A stretch of 6,059 nt of DNA from an uncultured Clostridia bacterium (GTDB lineage: Bacteria > Bacillota > Clostridia > Oscillospirales > Ruminococcaceae): contig CALMXN010000266.1 in NCBI GenBank assembly GCA_937871145.1, forward strand, positions 1 to 6,059, given 5' to 3'. Below are positions 1 to 6,033 of the stretch, in pieces (within the stretch, counting starts at the first letter, position 1; each line of letters opens with the position of its first letter). Under the pieces are notes generated by a model, which searched no databases, was not told where the DNA came from, and was given only the letters and a program-made list of their open reading frames with translations. The position numbers and the translations under genes were made by a program.

Positions 1-18
1 GCTAATAACTTTTTCATT
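1..18 (-). CDS. Start of a divergently transcribed gene, cut by the window edge (MKKVIS...)
   Basis: Only six codons are visible, reading MKKVIS on the minus strand, open to the window edge. The start is supported by context rather than length: an AGGAG ribosome binding site lies at 26-30 (ctcct on the + strand), seven bases before the ATG, and a near-perfect sigma-A promoter sits just upstream (48-75). The Lys-Lys-hydrophobic beginning would fit a signal peptide, but equally many cytoplasmic proteins. The product cannot be identified. Its back-to-back position with pstS, and phased repeats in its promoter, suggest possible shared phosphate control; that is inference. Confidence 0.55.
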
Positions 19-47
19 ATGTCACTCCTAAATTAATTATTTTCTAT

Positions 48-75
48 ATTATAACATATTATTTTTAGGTGTCAA
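48..75 (-). promoter_or_regulatory. Sigma-A-type promoter of the divergent gene
   Basis: On the minus strand, TTGACA (bases 75-70) is followed after 16 bp by TATAAT (bases 53-48). Both hexamers match the housekeeping consensus exactly. Transcription would start near base 41, giving a leader of about 23 bases that contains the AGGAG at 30-26 before the ATG at 18. The agreement between promoter, ribosome binding site and start codon makes this the best-supported promoter in the window. The -35 hexamer is also one unit of an 11-bp repeat array. Confidence 0.75.
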
Positions 76-102
76 TATTTTGTCATAATATTGTAATAAT
101 TA
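70..102 (-). repeat. Three tandem 11-bp units overlapping the divergent promoter; candidate response-regulator operator
   Basis: Bases 70-80, 81-91 and 92-102 on the + strand read TGTCAATATTT, TGTCATAATAT and TGTAATAATTA: three consecutive 11-bp units, each starting TGT(C/A)A. Read in the direction of the divergent gene, the conserved hexamers are ATTACA, ATGACA and TTGACA. This resembles the TT(A/T/C)ACA hexamers spaced by about 11 bp that Firmicute PhoP binds. The unit nearest the gene is itself the -35 box. AT-rich DNA can produce such words by chance, so binding is inferred only. Confidence 0.45.
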
Positions 103-105
103 CAA
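91..105. promoter_or_regulatory. Perfect 7-1-7 palindrome, Fur-family-like operator candidate
   Basis: TTGTAATAATTACAA is a perfect inverted repeat of seven bases on each side of a central A. The geometry is that of Fur-family boxes (PerR TTATAATnATTATAA, Zur TCGTAATnATTACGA), and it differs from each of those by one base per arm. It lies 15 bp upstream of the divergent gene's -35 box and far from the pst promoter. It shares its left arm with the third 11-bp repeat unit, so the two readings compete. No regulator gene is visible here. Confidence 0.35.
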
Positions 106-182
106 AAATCATACTTTGTGGAGCATTTAAATCAACCTTTTTGTTGTGTAAAGCATCGTTGCATTTTATAAATCCAATGTAA
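106..182. other. AT-rich spacer between the two control regions, no gene
   Basis: No credible reading frame, hairpin or RNA gene is visible here. A weak sigma-A-like pair on the + strand, TTGTGT at 144-149 and TATAAA at 167-172 with 17 bp between, could be an extra upstream start for pst, but the -35 match is poor. The 11-base word AATTACAAAAA occurs just before this stretch (98-108) and again at its right edge (183-193). Confidence 0.4.
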
Positions 183-218
183 AATTACAAAAACTTTGCA
201 CTTTACAAGAACTTTACA
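183..218 (+). promoter_or_regulatory. Two back-to-back PHO boxes upstream of pstS
   Basis: Bases 183-200 (AATTACA-AAAA-CTTTGCA) and 201-218 (CTTTACA-AGAA-CTTTACA) each have two 7-bp direct repeats separated by 4 bp, the 7-4-7 layout of the classical PHO box bound by PhoB. In Firmicute terms they are TTTACA-like hexamers with 5-bp spacers (184, 195, 202 and 213). The second box is an exact repeat (CTTTACA twice). They lie directly before the promoter of an operon that encodes a PhoB/PhoP-type regulator. PhoB-family proteins bind such sites as head-to-tail dimers, so starvation-dependent autoregulation is a strong inference. Confidence 0.75.
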
Positions 219-228
219 TTTCTCAGAC

Positions 229-267
229 GTTTGTATGATAGTTTACATTTTTCTGGTTATATATAAT
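229..267 (+). promoter_or_regulatory. pst operon promoter with additional PHO-like half-sites
   Basis: TATAAT at 262-267 is the best -10 box before pstS and would start transcription near base 274, giving a leader of about 25 bases. No good -35 is present: TTTACA at 242-247 is only 14 bp away, as expected for a promoter that needs an activator. That hexamer, with TTTGTA at 230-235, may form a weaker third PHO pair (12-bp period). An alternative -10, TATGAT at 234-239, would put the strong boxes at 183-218 closer, at about -63 to -28. The sequence alone does not decide between them. Confidence 0.5.
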
Positions 268-298
268 AAGGTCATACGATATGAAAGGATGAATGTAA

Positions 299-1228
299 AT
301 GAATAAAAGAAGTAACAGGGTTTTAACAGGATTAATTTCAGCTGTATGTCTTATTGGCATGGTGGGAGGACTCACAGGTTGTAATAAAGCTGAAAAAAAT
401 ATTTCAGTAGTTGTCCGTGAGCAAGGAAGCGGAACAAGAGAAGCATTTGATAAAGTTGTCACAGACGGAAAGCATTTCCTTGAAGAAAAGAATTCAAGTG
501 GCAAAAAGGTTTATAACACAACAAAGGATTCAATCCAACAGACAAAGACAGGTAATGTTCTTTCATCAGTAGCAAATGATAAAAATTCGATCGGATACAT
601 ATCCCTCGGTTCAGTAAACGACACAATCAAGGTTCTCAAGGTTGATGGTGTTGAAGCAACTAAAGAAAATGTTCTTAATGGCAATTATAAAATTCAGCGT
701 CCGTTTGTTGTAATGACAAATGAGAAAGCAAAGCTAACGGCAAGAGCACAGGATTTCATCAACTATGTTTACAGCAATAAATCAGAAGCTTTCGCAACTG
801 ATGCAGGAACAATATTCCTCACTGATAAAGACAAACGTGGTTATGAAGTCGGAGAATACAAACAGCTTTCTACTCTGCCGACTGGTGACAAAATCGTCGT
901 GCGTGGTTCAACATCAATGGAAAAGTTCATTAATTCTGCTGCAAAAGCCTATGCAGATATGTACGGTGCAAAAGCAGAAGAAATCTTCGACATTCAGCTT
1001 GAAGGTTCATCAGTGGGCAGAAAAGCTGTTGAAAATGACACAACAGGAAATGTAATCGGTCTTTCTTCTGCTGAAGTCAAACAGGACGGTATAAAAAGCC
1101 TTAATGTATGCCTCGATGCAGTAGTTGTAATTGTCAACAATGACAACAAGGATGTAACCGACCTTAGCATTAATCAGCTTTATGATATCTTCTCCGGTAA
1201 AATCAAAAAGTTCAGCGAAATAAAGTAA
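299..1228 (+). CDS. pstS: PstS phosphate-binding lipoprotein with circularly permuted domain order
   Basis: Extracellular phosphate-binding component of the Pst ABC transporter, 309 residues. Residues 1-27 are a lipoprotein signal peptide with lipobox LTGC (25-28), so Cys28 should be lipidated and tether the protein to the membrane. The ATG at 299 follows AAAGGA (284-289). The motif order is unusual. Normally late motifs come first: VVVREQGSGTREAF (37-50, with R40, S44, G45 and T46 matching the E. coli PstS phosphate ligands R135, S139, G140 and T141), SIGYISLG (97-104) and VDGV...Y.IQRPF (115-136). Normally early motifs follow: GSTSM (203-207), EGSSVG (235-240), IGLSSAE (253-259), and VIVNNDN...LSINQLYDIFSGKI (278-302), ending at the stop. 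All parts are present, so this is a permutation and not a fragment. By eye, E. coli ligand Asp56 aligns with Val252. Position before the permease and pstB supports phosphate as substrate. Confidence 0.9.
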   Translation: MNKRSNRVLTGLISAVCLIGMVGGLTGCNKAEKNISVVVREQGSGTREAFDKVVTDGKHFLEEKNSSGKKVYNTTKDSIQQTKTGNVLSSVANDKNSIGYISLGSVNDTIKVLKVDGVEATKENVLNGNYKIQRPFVVMTNEKAKLTARAQDFINYVYSNKSEAFATDAGTIFLTDKDKRGYEVGEYKQLSTLPTGDKIVVRGSTSMEKFINSAAKAYADMYGAKAEEIFDIQLEGSSVGRKAVENDTTGNVIGLSSAEVKQDGIKSLNVCLDAVVVIVNNDNKDVTDLSINQLYDIFSGKIKKFSEIK

Positions 1229-1244
1229 AAGGAAAGTAACCTGT

Positions 1245-3119
1245 ATGACTAAAACCAAACTCAAAGAAAGTGCAGGTAAAACAATATTTGCGACAATGGC
1301 GGCAGTATGTATCGTTGCTGTTGCCGCAATTTTTATTTTCCTGATAATAAAAAGCTTTCCTGCATTTAAAAAAATCGGCTTTTTTGACTTCCTTCTGGGA
1401 AATCAATGGTCTCCTGACAGACTCGATACCTATGGGCAATCACTTTCCGGTACATACGGTATTTTCACTATGGTTATCGGAACAATATCAGCAACAATCG
1501 GAGCTTTACTTTTCGGTGGGGTTTTCGGATACTTTACAGCAATATTTCTTGTATTCTTCTGCCCTAAAAAGCTTACAAAGATATTTTCTATTGTAATAAA
1601 TCTTCTTGCTGGTATTCCGTCAGTTGTTTACGGGTTTTTCGGAATCGTATTTCTCCTGCCACTTCTGGCTAACATTGCGCCAAACAACGGAAGCGGACTT
1701 CTTGCAACATCAATTATTCTTGGAATAATGATTCTTCCGACGGTGGTTTCACTTTCTAAAACAAGTCTTGAGGCAGTACCACAAAGCTACTATGAGGGTG
1801 CTGTGGCTATTGGTGCAAATCACACACAGGCAGTTTTTAAAACTGTTGTGCCTGCGGCAAAGTCGGGTATTTCAGCCTCTTTGATATTAGGAATAGGCAG
1901 AGCACTCGGTGAAACAATGGCGGTAGTAATGGTTGCTGGAAATGCTCCGACTTTCCCTAATAGTTTATTTAACAGCTTCAGGGTAATGACTGCAAATATT
2001 GTTATGGAAATGGGATATGCGGGTGAAGTTCAGGAGGGGGCACTTGTTGCAACAGGTGTTGTTCTTCTCCTCTTTGTGCTGATTGTCAATATCATTTTCA
2101 CTACTGTTTCCGGCAAGGCAGTTCAGTCAGCAGTAAGAAAAAGTAAGTCAAAGGATAAAGATAATCTGTTTTCAAGGATACACAGAAAATTCCACATCCA
2201 GACAATGAGAGTCAAGGATACGATTGGCTTTATAGCTTATAGAGCAAAGTCTTCTTCTATCGGGAAGATTGCTGCTATCATAGCTGGAGTATTCTCAGGG
2301 CTTGCATTGATTCTTGTAATTGGATTTATTTTCATAAAGGGGTGTCCAGAGCTTTTTTCAAATCCTGATCTGGTTTTCGGCAAGTATGAATTCGGAAGCC
2401 ATAACATTACAATTCTCCCTGCTATTATTACAACAGTTATGGCAGTTGCGCTTTGCCTTCTCATTGCAGTACCGATCGGAATTATGACAGCAATCTTCCT
2501 TAATGAATATGCGAAAAAAGGTAACTTCCTTATAAAAATAATCAGAGTTGCTATTGATATTTTAAGTGGTGTTCCATCAATAGTTTATGGGTTATTCGGA
2601 ATGATTACTTTTGTAAAAATTCTCGGTGGCTCAAGCTCAATACTTGCGGGTTCTCTGACAGTAAGTATTATGTTGCTCCCGACCATCGTGCGTTCAACAG
2701 AAGAAAGCCTAAAGTCTGTTGCAGACAGTATGCGTGAGGGTAGCTTTGCGCTGGGTGCCGGCAAATTGAGAACAATAATTAAAATTGTTCTTCCGTCAGC
2801 ATTGCCTGGGATTGTATCAGCAATAATCCTCAGTATGGGAAGAGTAATCAGCGAGTCAGCACCATTCCTTTATACAGCAGGCTCGGTAATTTCAGCAAAC
2901 CCGAAAGGCTTCACCGACAGCGGTGCTACCCTTTCTGTTGCACTTTATCAGCTTTCTGGCGAGGGCTGGTATCTGAACGAAGCATACGCTTCAGCAGTTG
3001 TACTGATTGTGCTTGTACTTGGATTAAATCTTCTGGCAGAATTTATTGCCGCAAAGCTTGGAAGAAAACTAAAAGGAGATACTTATGTTAAAACAAAAAA
3101 GCAAAGAAAAACAGCCTGA
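1245..3119 (+). CDS. pstCA: Fused PstC-PstA phosphate ABC transporter permease
   Basis: One 624-residue membrane protein carrying both permease subunits of the phosphate transporter, each normally a separate protein of about 300 residues. The PstC half (about 1-290) has GIPSVVYGFFG (123-133), the EAA loop YYEGAVAIGA...VVPAAKSGI (182-209) that docks on PstB, and GRALGETMAVVMVAGNAP (218-235). The PstA half (about 335-610) repeats the plan: GVPSIVYGLFG (442-452), EAA loop MREGSFALGA...VLPSALPGI (496-523) and GRVISESAPFLYTAGS (532-547). Each half shows about six hydrophobic segments. A basic linker of about 45 residues (290-335) joins them; both ends facing it are cytoplasmic in the separate proteins, so topology is kept. 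Start ATG follows AAAAGGAAAG (1227-1236), 16 bases after pstS. No ribosome binding site precedes Met321, so separate PstA synthesis is unlikely. The end overlaps pstB by 35 bases. Confidence 0.92.
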   Translation: MTKTKLKESAGKTIFATMAAVCIVAVAAIFIFLIIKSFPAFKKIGFFDFLLGNQWSPDRLDTYGQSLSGTYGIFTMVIGTISATIGALLFGGVFGYFTAIFLVFFCPKKLTKIFSIVINLLAGIPSVVYGFFGIVFLLPLLANIAPNNGSGLLATSIILGIMILPTVVSLSKTSLEAVPQSYYEGAVAIGANHTQAVFKTVVPAAKSGISASLILGIGRALGETMAVVMVAGNAPTFPNSLFNSFRVMTANIVMEMGYAGEVQEGALVATGVVLLLFVLIVNIIFTTVSGKAVQSAVRKSKSKDKDNLFSRIHRKFHIQTMRVKDTIGFIAYRAKSSSIGKIAAIIAGVFSGLALILVIGFIFIKGCPELFSNPDLVFGKYEFGSHNITILPAIITTVMAVALCLLIAVPIGIMTAIFLNEYAKKGNFLIKIIRVAIDILSGVPSIVYGLFGMITFVKILGGSSSILAGSLTVSIMLLPTIVRSTEESLKSVADSMREGSFALGAGKLRTIIKIVLPSALPGIVSAIILSMGRVISESAPFLYTAGSVISANPKGFTDSGATLSVALYQLSGEGWYLNEAYASAVVLIVLVLGLNLLAEFIAAKLGRKLKGDTYVKTKKQRKTA

Positions 3120-3879
3120 CCTTGAGTTCAGCCAGAATATCAGCGTAAAGAATGCTAACCTATGGTACAGTGATTTTCAAGCTCTTAAAGATATAAATAT
3201 TGAAATTCCTGAAAATAGTGTTACAGCATTCATTGGGCCATCAGGCTGTGGTAAATCAACTTTTCTTAAGTGTTTTAACCGAATGAATGACCTGATAGAA
3301 GGCTGTCGCATTGAGGGTGAATTCAGAATCGGTGATGTTGATATTTACGGCAAGACTGATGTAAATGAACTCCGCAAGAATGTCGGTATGGTCTTTCAGC
3401 GACCTAATCCCTTCCCTATGAGTATTTATGACAATATTGCTTATGGTCCGAGAACATTTGGTATTCACAACCGTCGTGAACTAGATATAATTGTTGAAGA
3501 ATCTTTGCGTGGAGCTGCTATGTGGGATGAACTCAAGGACAGACTTGATAAATCTGCTCTTGGACTTTCCGGCGGACAACAGCAGCGACTCTGTATTGCA
3601 AGAGCATTGGCAGTTAAGCCTAAAATAATTCTTATGGATGAGCCGACATCAGCTCTTGACCCTATATCTACAGCCAAGATTGAGGAGTTGTGCAGTGAAC
3701 TTAAAAAAGTAACAACTATTGTTATTGTCACTCACAATATGCAGCAGGCCACAAGAATTTCCGATAAAACAGGGTTCTTTCTGCTTGGTGATCTTGTTGA
3801 ATATGGTGACACAGATGATATTTTCACAAGCCCGAAAAAAGAAGCTACTGAGCGTTATATAACTGGTAGATTCGGTTGA
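3085..3879 (+). CDS. pstB: PstB phosphate transporter ATP-binding subunit
   Basis: Cytoplasmic ATPase that powers phosphate import through the PstC/PstA channel; 264 residues, a normal length for PstB. All ABC ATPase motifs are intact: Walker A GPSGCGKST (51-59), Q-loop with the PstB-typical FQRPNPFP (104-111, Q105), signature LSGGQQQR (161-168), Walker B IILMDEP (181-187), D-loop SALD (189-192) and H-loop His217 in VTHNMQQA. The CFNRMNDL segment after Walker A and the C-terminal ERYITGRFG are also typical of PstB. The ATG lies inside the 3' end of the permease gene in another frame, six bases after a strong AAGGAG (3073-3078), so the overlap looks like translational coupling. Residues 1-15 are polar, Lys-rich and probably flexible. 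Confidence 0.96.
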   Translation: MLKQKSKEKQPDLEFSQNISVKNANLWYSDFQALKDINIEIPENSVTAFIGPSGCGKSTFLKCFNRMNDLIEGCRIEGEFRIGDVDIYGKTDVNELRKNVGMVFQRPNPFPMSIYDNIAYGPRTFGIHNRRELDIIVEESLRGAAMWDELKDRLDKSALGLSGGQQQRLCIARALAVKPKIILMDEPTSALDPISTAKIEELCSELKKVTTIVIVTHNMQQATRISDKTGFFLLGDLVEYGDTDDIFTSPKKEATERYITGRFG

Positions 3880-3904
3880 TTTTTAAGCGTAATAATATTA
3901 TAAT
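3876..3904 (+). promoter_or_regulatory. Possible internal promoter ahead of phoU
   Basis: TTGATT (3876-3881, overlapping the pstB stop) and TATAAT (3899-3904) are 17 bp apart, a good sigma-A-type pair in the 39-base gap between pstB and phoU. It could give basal phoU-regulator-kinase transcription independent of the PHO boxes. Against it, the predicted start near base 3911 would fall inside the phoU ribosome binding site (AAAGGAG, 3906-3912) and remove most of it from the transcript. The gap is very AT-rich, so chance is a serious alternative. Confidence 0.25.
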
Positions 3905-3918
3905 CAAAGGAGAAGAAT

Positions 3919-4572
3919 ATGTCAGTAAGAAAAATTTTTGAAGAAGAGCTCGAAAGCCTCAAGGAAGAACTCGTTGAAATGTGCAGATTAACTGAGAAAA
4001 TGATAGATGACTCCATTACTGCTTTAATCAACCACGACAGAGAGCTTGGAAAATTTATTGCTTCCACCGATAAGCGTGTTGATGAGTATGAGATGGATAT
4101 TGAAAAGAAATGTATGAGGATTCTCTTAAAACAACAACCGGTTGCAAAGGACTTCAGAGAGGTTTCTACCATACTTAAAATGATTACCGATATTGAGCGT
4201 TTTGGTGATCAGGCGGCAGACATCGGCGATCTTGTTTTCAATATGCCTGGTGAGAAGTACATTAAAAATATTGTACATATCCCGGCTATGGGTGCTCTTG
4301 CACAGAAGATGGTACGTGAAAGTGTAAATTCATTTGTTCTCAATGATGAAAAGCTTGCTGATGAGGTTATTTCTCTTGATGATGAAATGGATAAGCTTTT
4401 CATAACTGTTCAGAATGAACTGATAGAATTAATTAAAAAGGACAGCAACAACGGTGAGCAGGCTATTACGCTAATGATGCTTGCTAAATATCTTGAACGA
4501 ATCGGCGATCACGCTGTTAATGTTGCCGAGTGGACAAAATATAATGAGACTGGGGTGCATCTTAAATACTGA
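3919..4572 (+). CDS. phoU: PhoU phosphate signalling regulator
   Basis: Cytoplasmic all-helical protein of 217 residues, a normal PhoU length, that links the Pst transporter to the sensor kinase and keeps the Pho response low when phosphate is plentiful. It has the two expected three-helix repeats, each with a PhoU metal-site signature: DIERFGDQAADI (91-102; E93, D97, D101) and YLERIGDHAVNVAEW (191-205; E193, D197). The preceding helix of the first repeat, LLKQQPVAKDFREV (69-82), is also typical. The start follows AAAGGAG (3906-3912) with a six-base gap. The stop TGA shares its A with the ATG of the response regulator (TGATG), pointing to translational coupling and to tightly linked amounts of the two proteins. 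Nothing is missing or damaged. Confidence 0.95.
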   Translation: MSVRKIFEEELESLKEELVEMCRLTEKMIDDSITALINHDRELGKFIASTDKRVDEYEMDIEKKCMRILLKQQPVAKDFREVSTILKMITDIERFGDQAADIGDLVFNMPGEKYIKNIVHIPAMGALAQKMVRESVNSFVLNDEKLADEVISLDDEMDKLFITVQNELIELIKKDSNNGEQAITLMMLAKYLERIGDHAVNVAEWTKYNETGVHLKY

Positions 4573-5243
4573 TGGAACAGAAAAACACAATGATATTTAT
4601 TGTTGAGGATGATGAAGGCATCGGTGAGGTTTATGAAGGTGCTTTTGAGGACACCTATTCTATAAGAATTTTCACCAATGCAAAGGACTTTTTTTCTGCA
4701 TTTAATGAAGAAAAGCCAAACCTGATAATTCTTGACATTATGCTCCCTGACATGGATGGATACACGATACTCACTAAAATAAGAGAAGTTGATGAGAGGA
4801 TTCCTGTTATTATAGTCAGTGCAAAATCAGACGAAATCAGCTTTGTCAAAGGCTTAAACAAGGGCGCTGATGACTATATGGCTAAGCCTTTTTCTATCCT
4901 TGAACTTATGGCAAGAGTTAAAACGAACCTCCGTCATTCAAACATTTATATTGAAAAAGCCAATGGCTTTGTTATCGACAATAATACGTATCAGATTTTC
5001 TATAATGATAACGCTCTGCCACTTACACTAAAAGAATTCAAGCTTTTAAAGCTTCTTATCAGCAAGGCTGGTATAACTTTTAAACGCGAAGAGCTTTTCA
5101 GAGAAGTATGGGGCGAGCAGTTTATTGGCGAAACAAGGACATTGGATATGCACGTGGCATCCCTCCGTGATAAAATTCGTGAGGCAGGAGGAAAAGACTG
5201 TATCGTTACCGTGCGTGGTATCGGATACCGCTTTGAAGCTTAG
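4572..5243 (+). CDS. phoP: PhoB/PhoP-type response regulator (OmpR family)
   Basis: DNA-binding response regulator of 223 residues, probably the activator of this operon. The receiver domain (about 5-120) has the acidic pair E12/D13 (plus D14), phospho-acceptor D55 in IILDIMLPD, switch residue S83, Y102, and K105 in AKPF. The C-terminal winged helix (about 130-223) has LTLKEFKLLKLL, the recognition-helix region RTLDMHVASLRDKI (189-202) and the wing VRGIGYRF (214-221). OmpR/PhoB proteins bind direct repeats of about 11-bp period, matching the boxes at 183-218. The start overlaps the phoU stop by one base; no strong ribosome binding site is present, so coupling is likely. Met7 (base 4590) would also give a normal receiver start. 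Called phoP by Firmicute usage; phoB is equally defensible. Position with phoU and the kinase supports the role; sequence alone only gives the subfamily. Confidence 0.88.
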   Translation: MEQKNTMIFIVEDDEGIGEVYEGAFEDTYSIRIFTNAKDFFSAFNEEKPNLIILDIMLPDMDGYTILTKIREVDERIPVIIVSAKSDEISFVKGLNKGADDYMAKPFSILELMARVKTNLRHSNIYIEKANGFVIDNNTYQIFYNDNALPLTLKEFKLLKLLISKAGITFKREELFREVWGEQFIGETRTLDMHVASLRDKIREAGGKDCIVTVRGIGYRFEA

Positions 5244-5246
5244 AAT

Positions 5247-6033
5247 ATGAAAAAGAAAATATTTATCCAAACGCTTTTAATTACTGTTTTTTCAGCCGCT
5301 ATTCTGTTTTTCTCGAGCATATTTGTTATGTATGTTCAGGGAAGAAACAATATCTCAAATTTACTTAAGAATGAAACTAGACTTTCTGCAAGCCTTATAA
5401 AAGAAAAATCCGATTTTGAGCTTTTAAAGAATTATAATAAGGACAGCGAAATCAGAATAACTCTTATTGCTGAAAACGGTAATGTGCTTTATGAGAGCGA
5501 CACTAATGCTGAACTTGAAAATCATCTTGGACGTGAAGAAGTAAAGAGTGCACTTAACGGTGATTCAAAGACAATTGAGAGATATTCTTCAACCTTTCAG
5601 TGCAAAATGACTTATTATGCAGTCAGAACAACTTTGTCAGACTCAAGTAATATTGTTGTTCGATTTGCTGTTAAAAGCCGTGATATAAAATCTTATATGC
5701 TTTCAAGCATACCTGCTTTGATAGTATCTTTACTCGTTGCAATTATAATTTCTGCTATATTTGCAAATAAAATGTCGAAAAATATATCAAGAAAAATATC
5801 TGCTGTTGGCACAAGCCTCAAAAGCTTAAACAGCGACAGATACTCCCCGATTGCAACTGATTCGGCTGAACCTGAATTCTATACAATTTTCAATGAAATA
5901 AATGAGCTCAATGAAAGCACACACAAATACATCAATAAGGCTGAACGTGACCGTCAGAAGCTAAATGCTGTTCTTGAAAATGTTTCTCAGAGCATTGTTG
6001 CCCTTAATCAGAAAGGTATTATTACCTTTGCGA
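5247..6033 (+). CDS. phoR: PhoR-type membrane sensor histidine kinase, N-terminal part only
   Basis: Amino-terminal 262 genuine codons of a sensor kinase, the partner of the regulator just upstream (3-base gap, no clear ribosome binding site, so probably coupled). Visible layout: transmembrane segment about 5-29; extracytoplasmic region about 30-148 with ITLIAENGNVLYES and TYYAVRT stretches of the PAS/Cache type seen in Firmicute PhoR; second transmembrane segment about 151-173; HAMP-like region about 174-225; coiled linker; and the first strand of a cytoplasmic PAS domain (about 245-262, SIVALNQKGIITFA). The catalytic His-phosphotransfer and ATPase domains are absent because the sequence ends; a full PhoR is usually about 550-600 residues. 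The frame seems to close with KIGRAHV and a stop at 6054-6056, but those codons come from adapter, so the gene is truncated by the assembly and not by mutation. Confidence 0.85.

Noticed and set aside
223..504. A 93-codon minus-strand reading frame across the pst promoter and the pstS start.
   Set aside because: It runs through the promoter and antisense to a clear gene, and its composition resembles no protein family; it is a shadow of pstS.
299..1228. PstS could be a degraded or truncated gene, because it lacks the usual N-terminal start at a GSTS motif.
   Set aside because: Every family motif is present once, with an intact signal peptide and stop; the order is rotated, but nothing is lost.
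2160..2260. Separate PstA translation start in the linker at Met321 (base 2205).
   Set aside because: No ribosome binding site at proper distance; the nearest AAGGAT (2174-2179) is about 25 bases upstream, and the frame is open throughout.
3085..3119. A-rich runs in the pstCA/pstB overlap as a programmed frameshift site making a permease-ATPase fusion.
   Set aside because: pstB has its own strong AAGGAG and ATG, and the permease ends normally; ordinary overlapping genes explain it.
3880..3918. Terminator between pstB and phoU.
   Set aside because: Only AT-rich bases with no GC stem or U-tract; read-through is expected.
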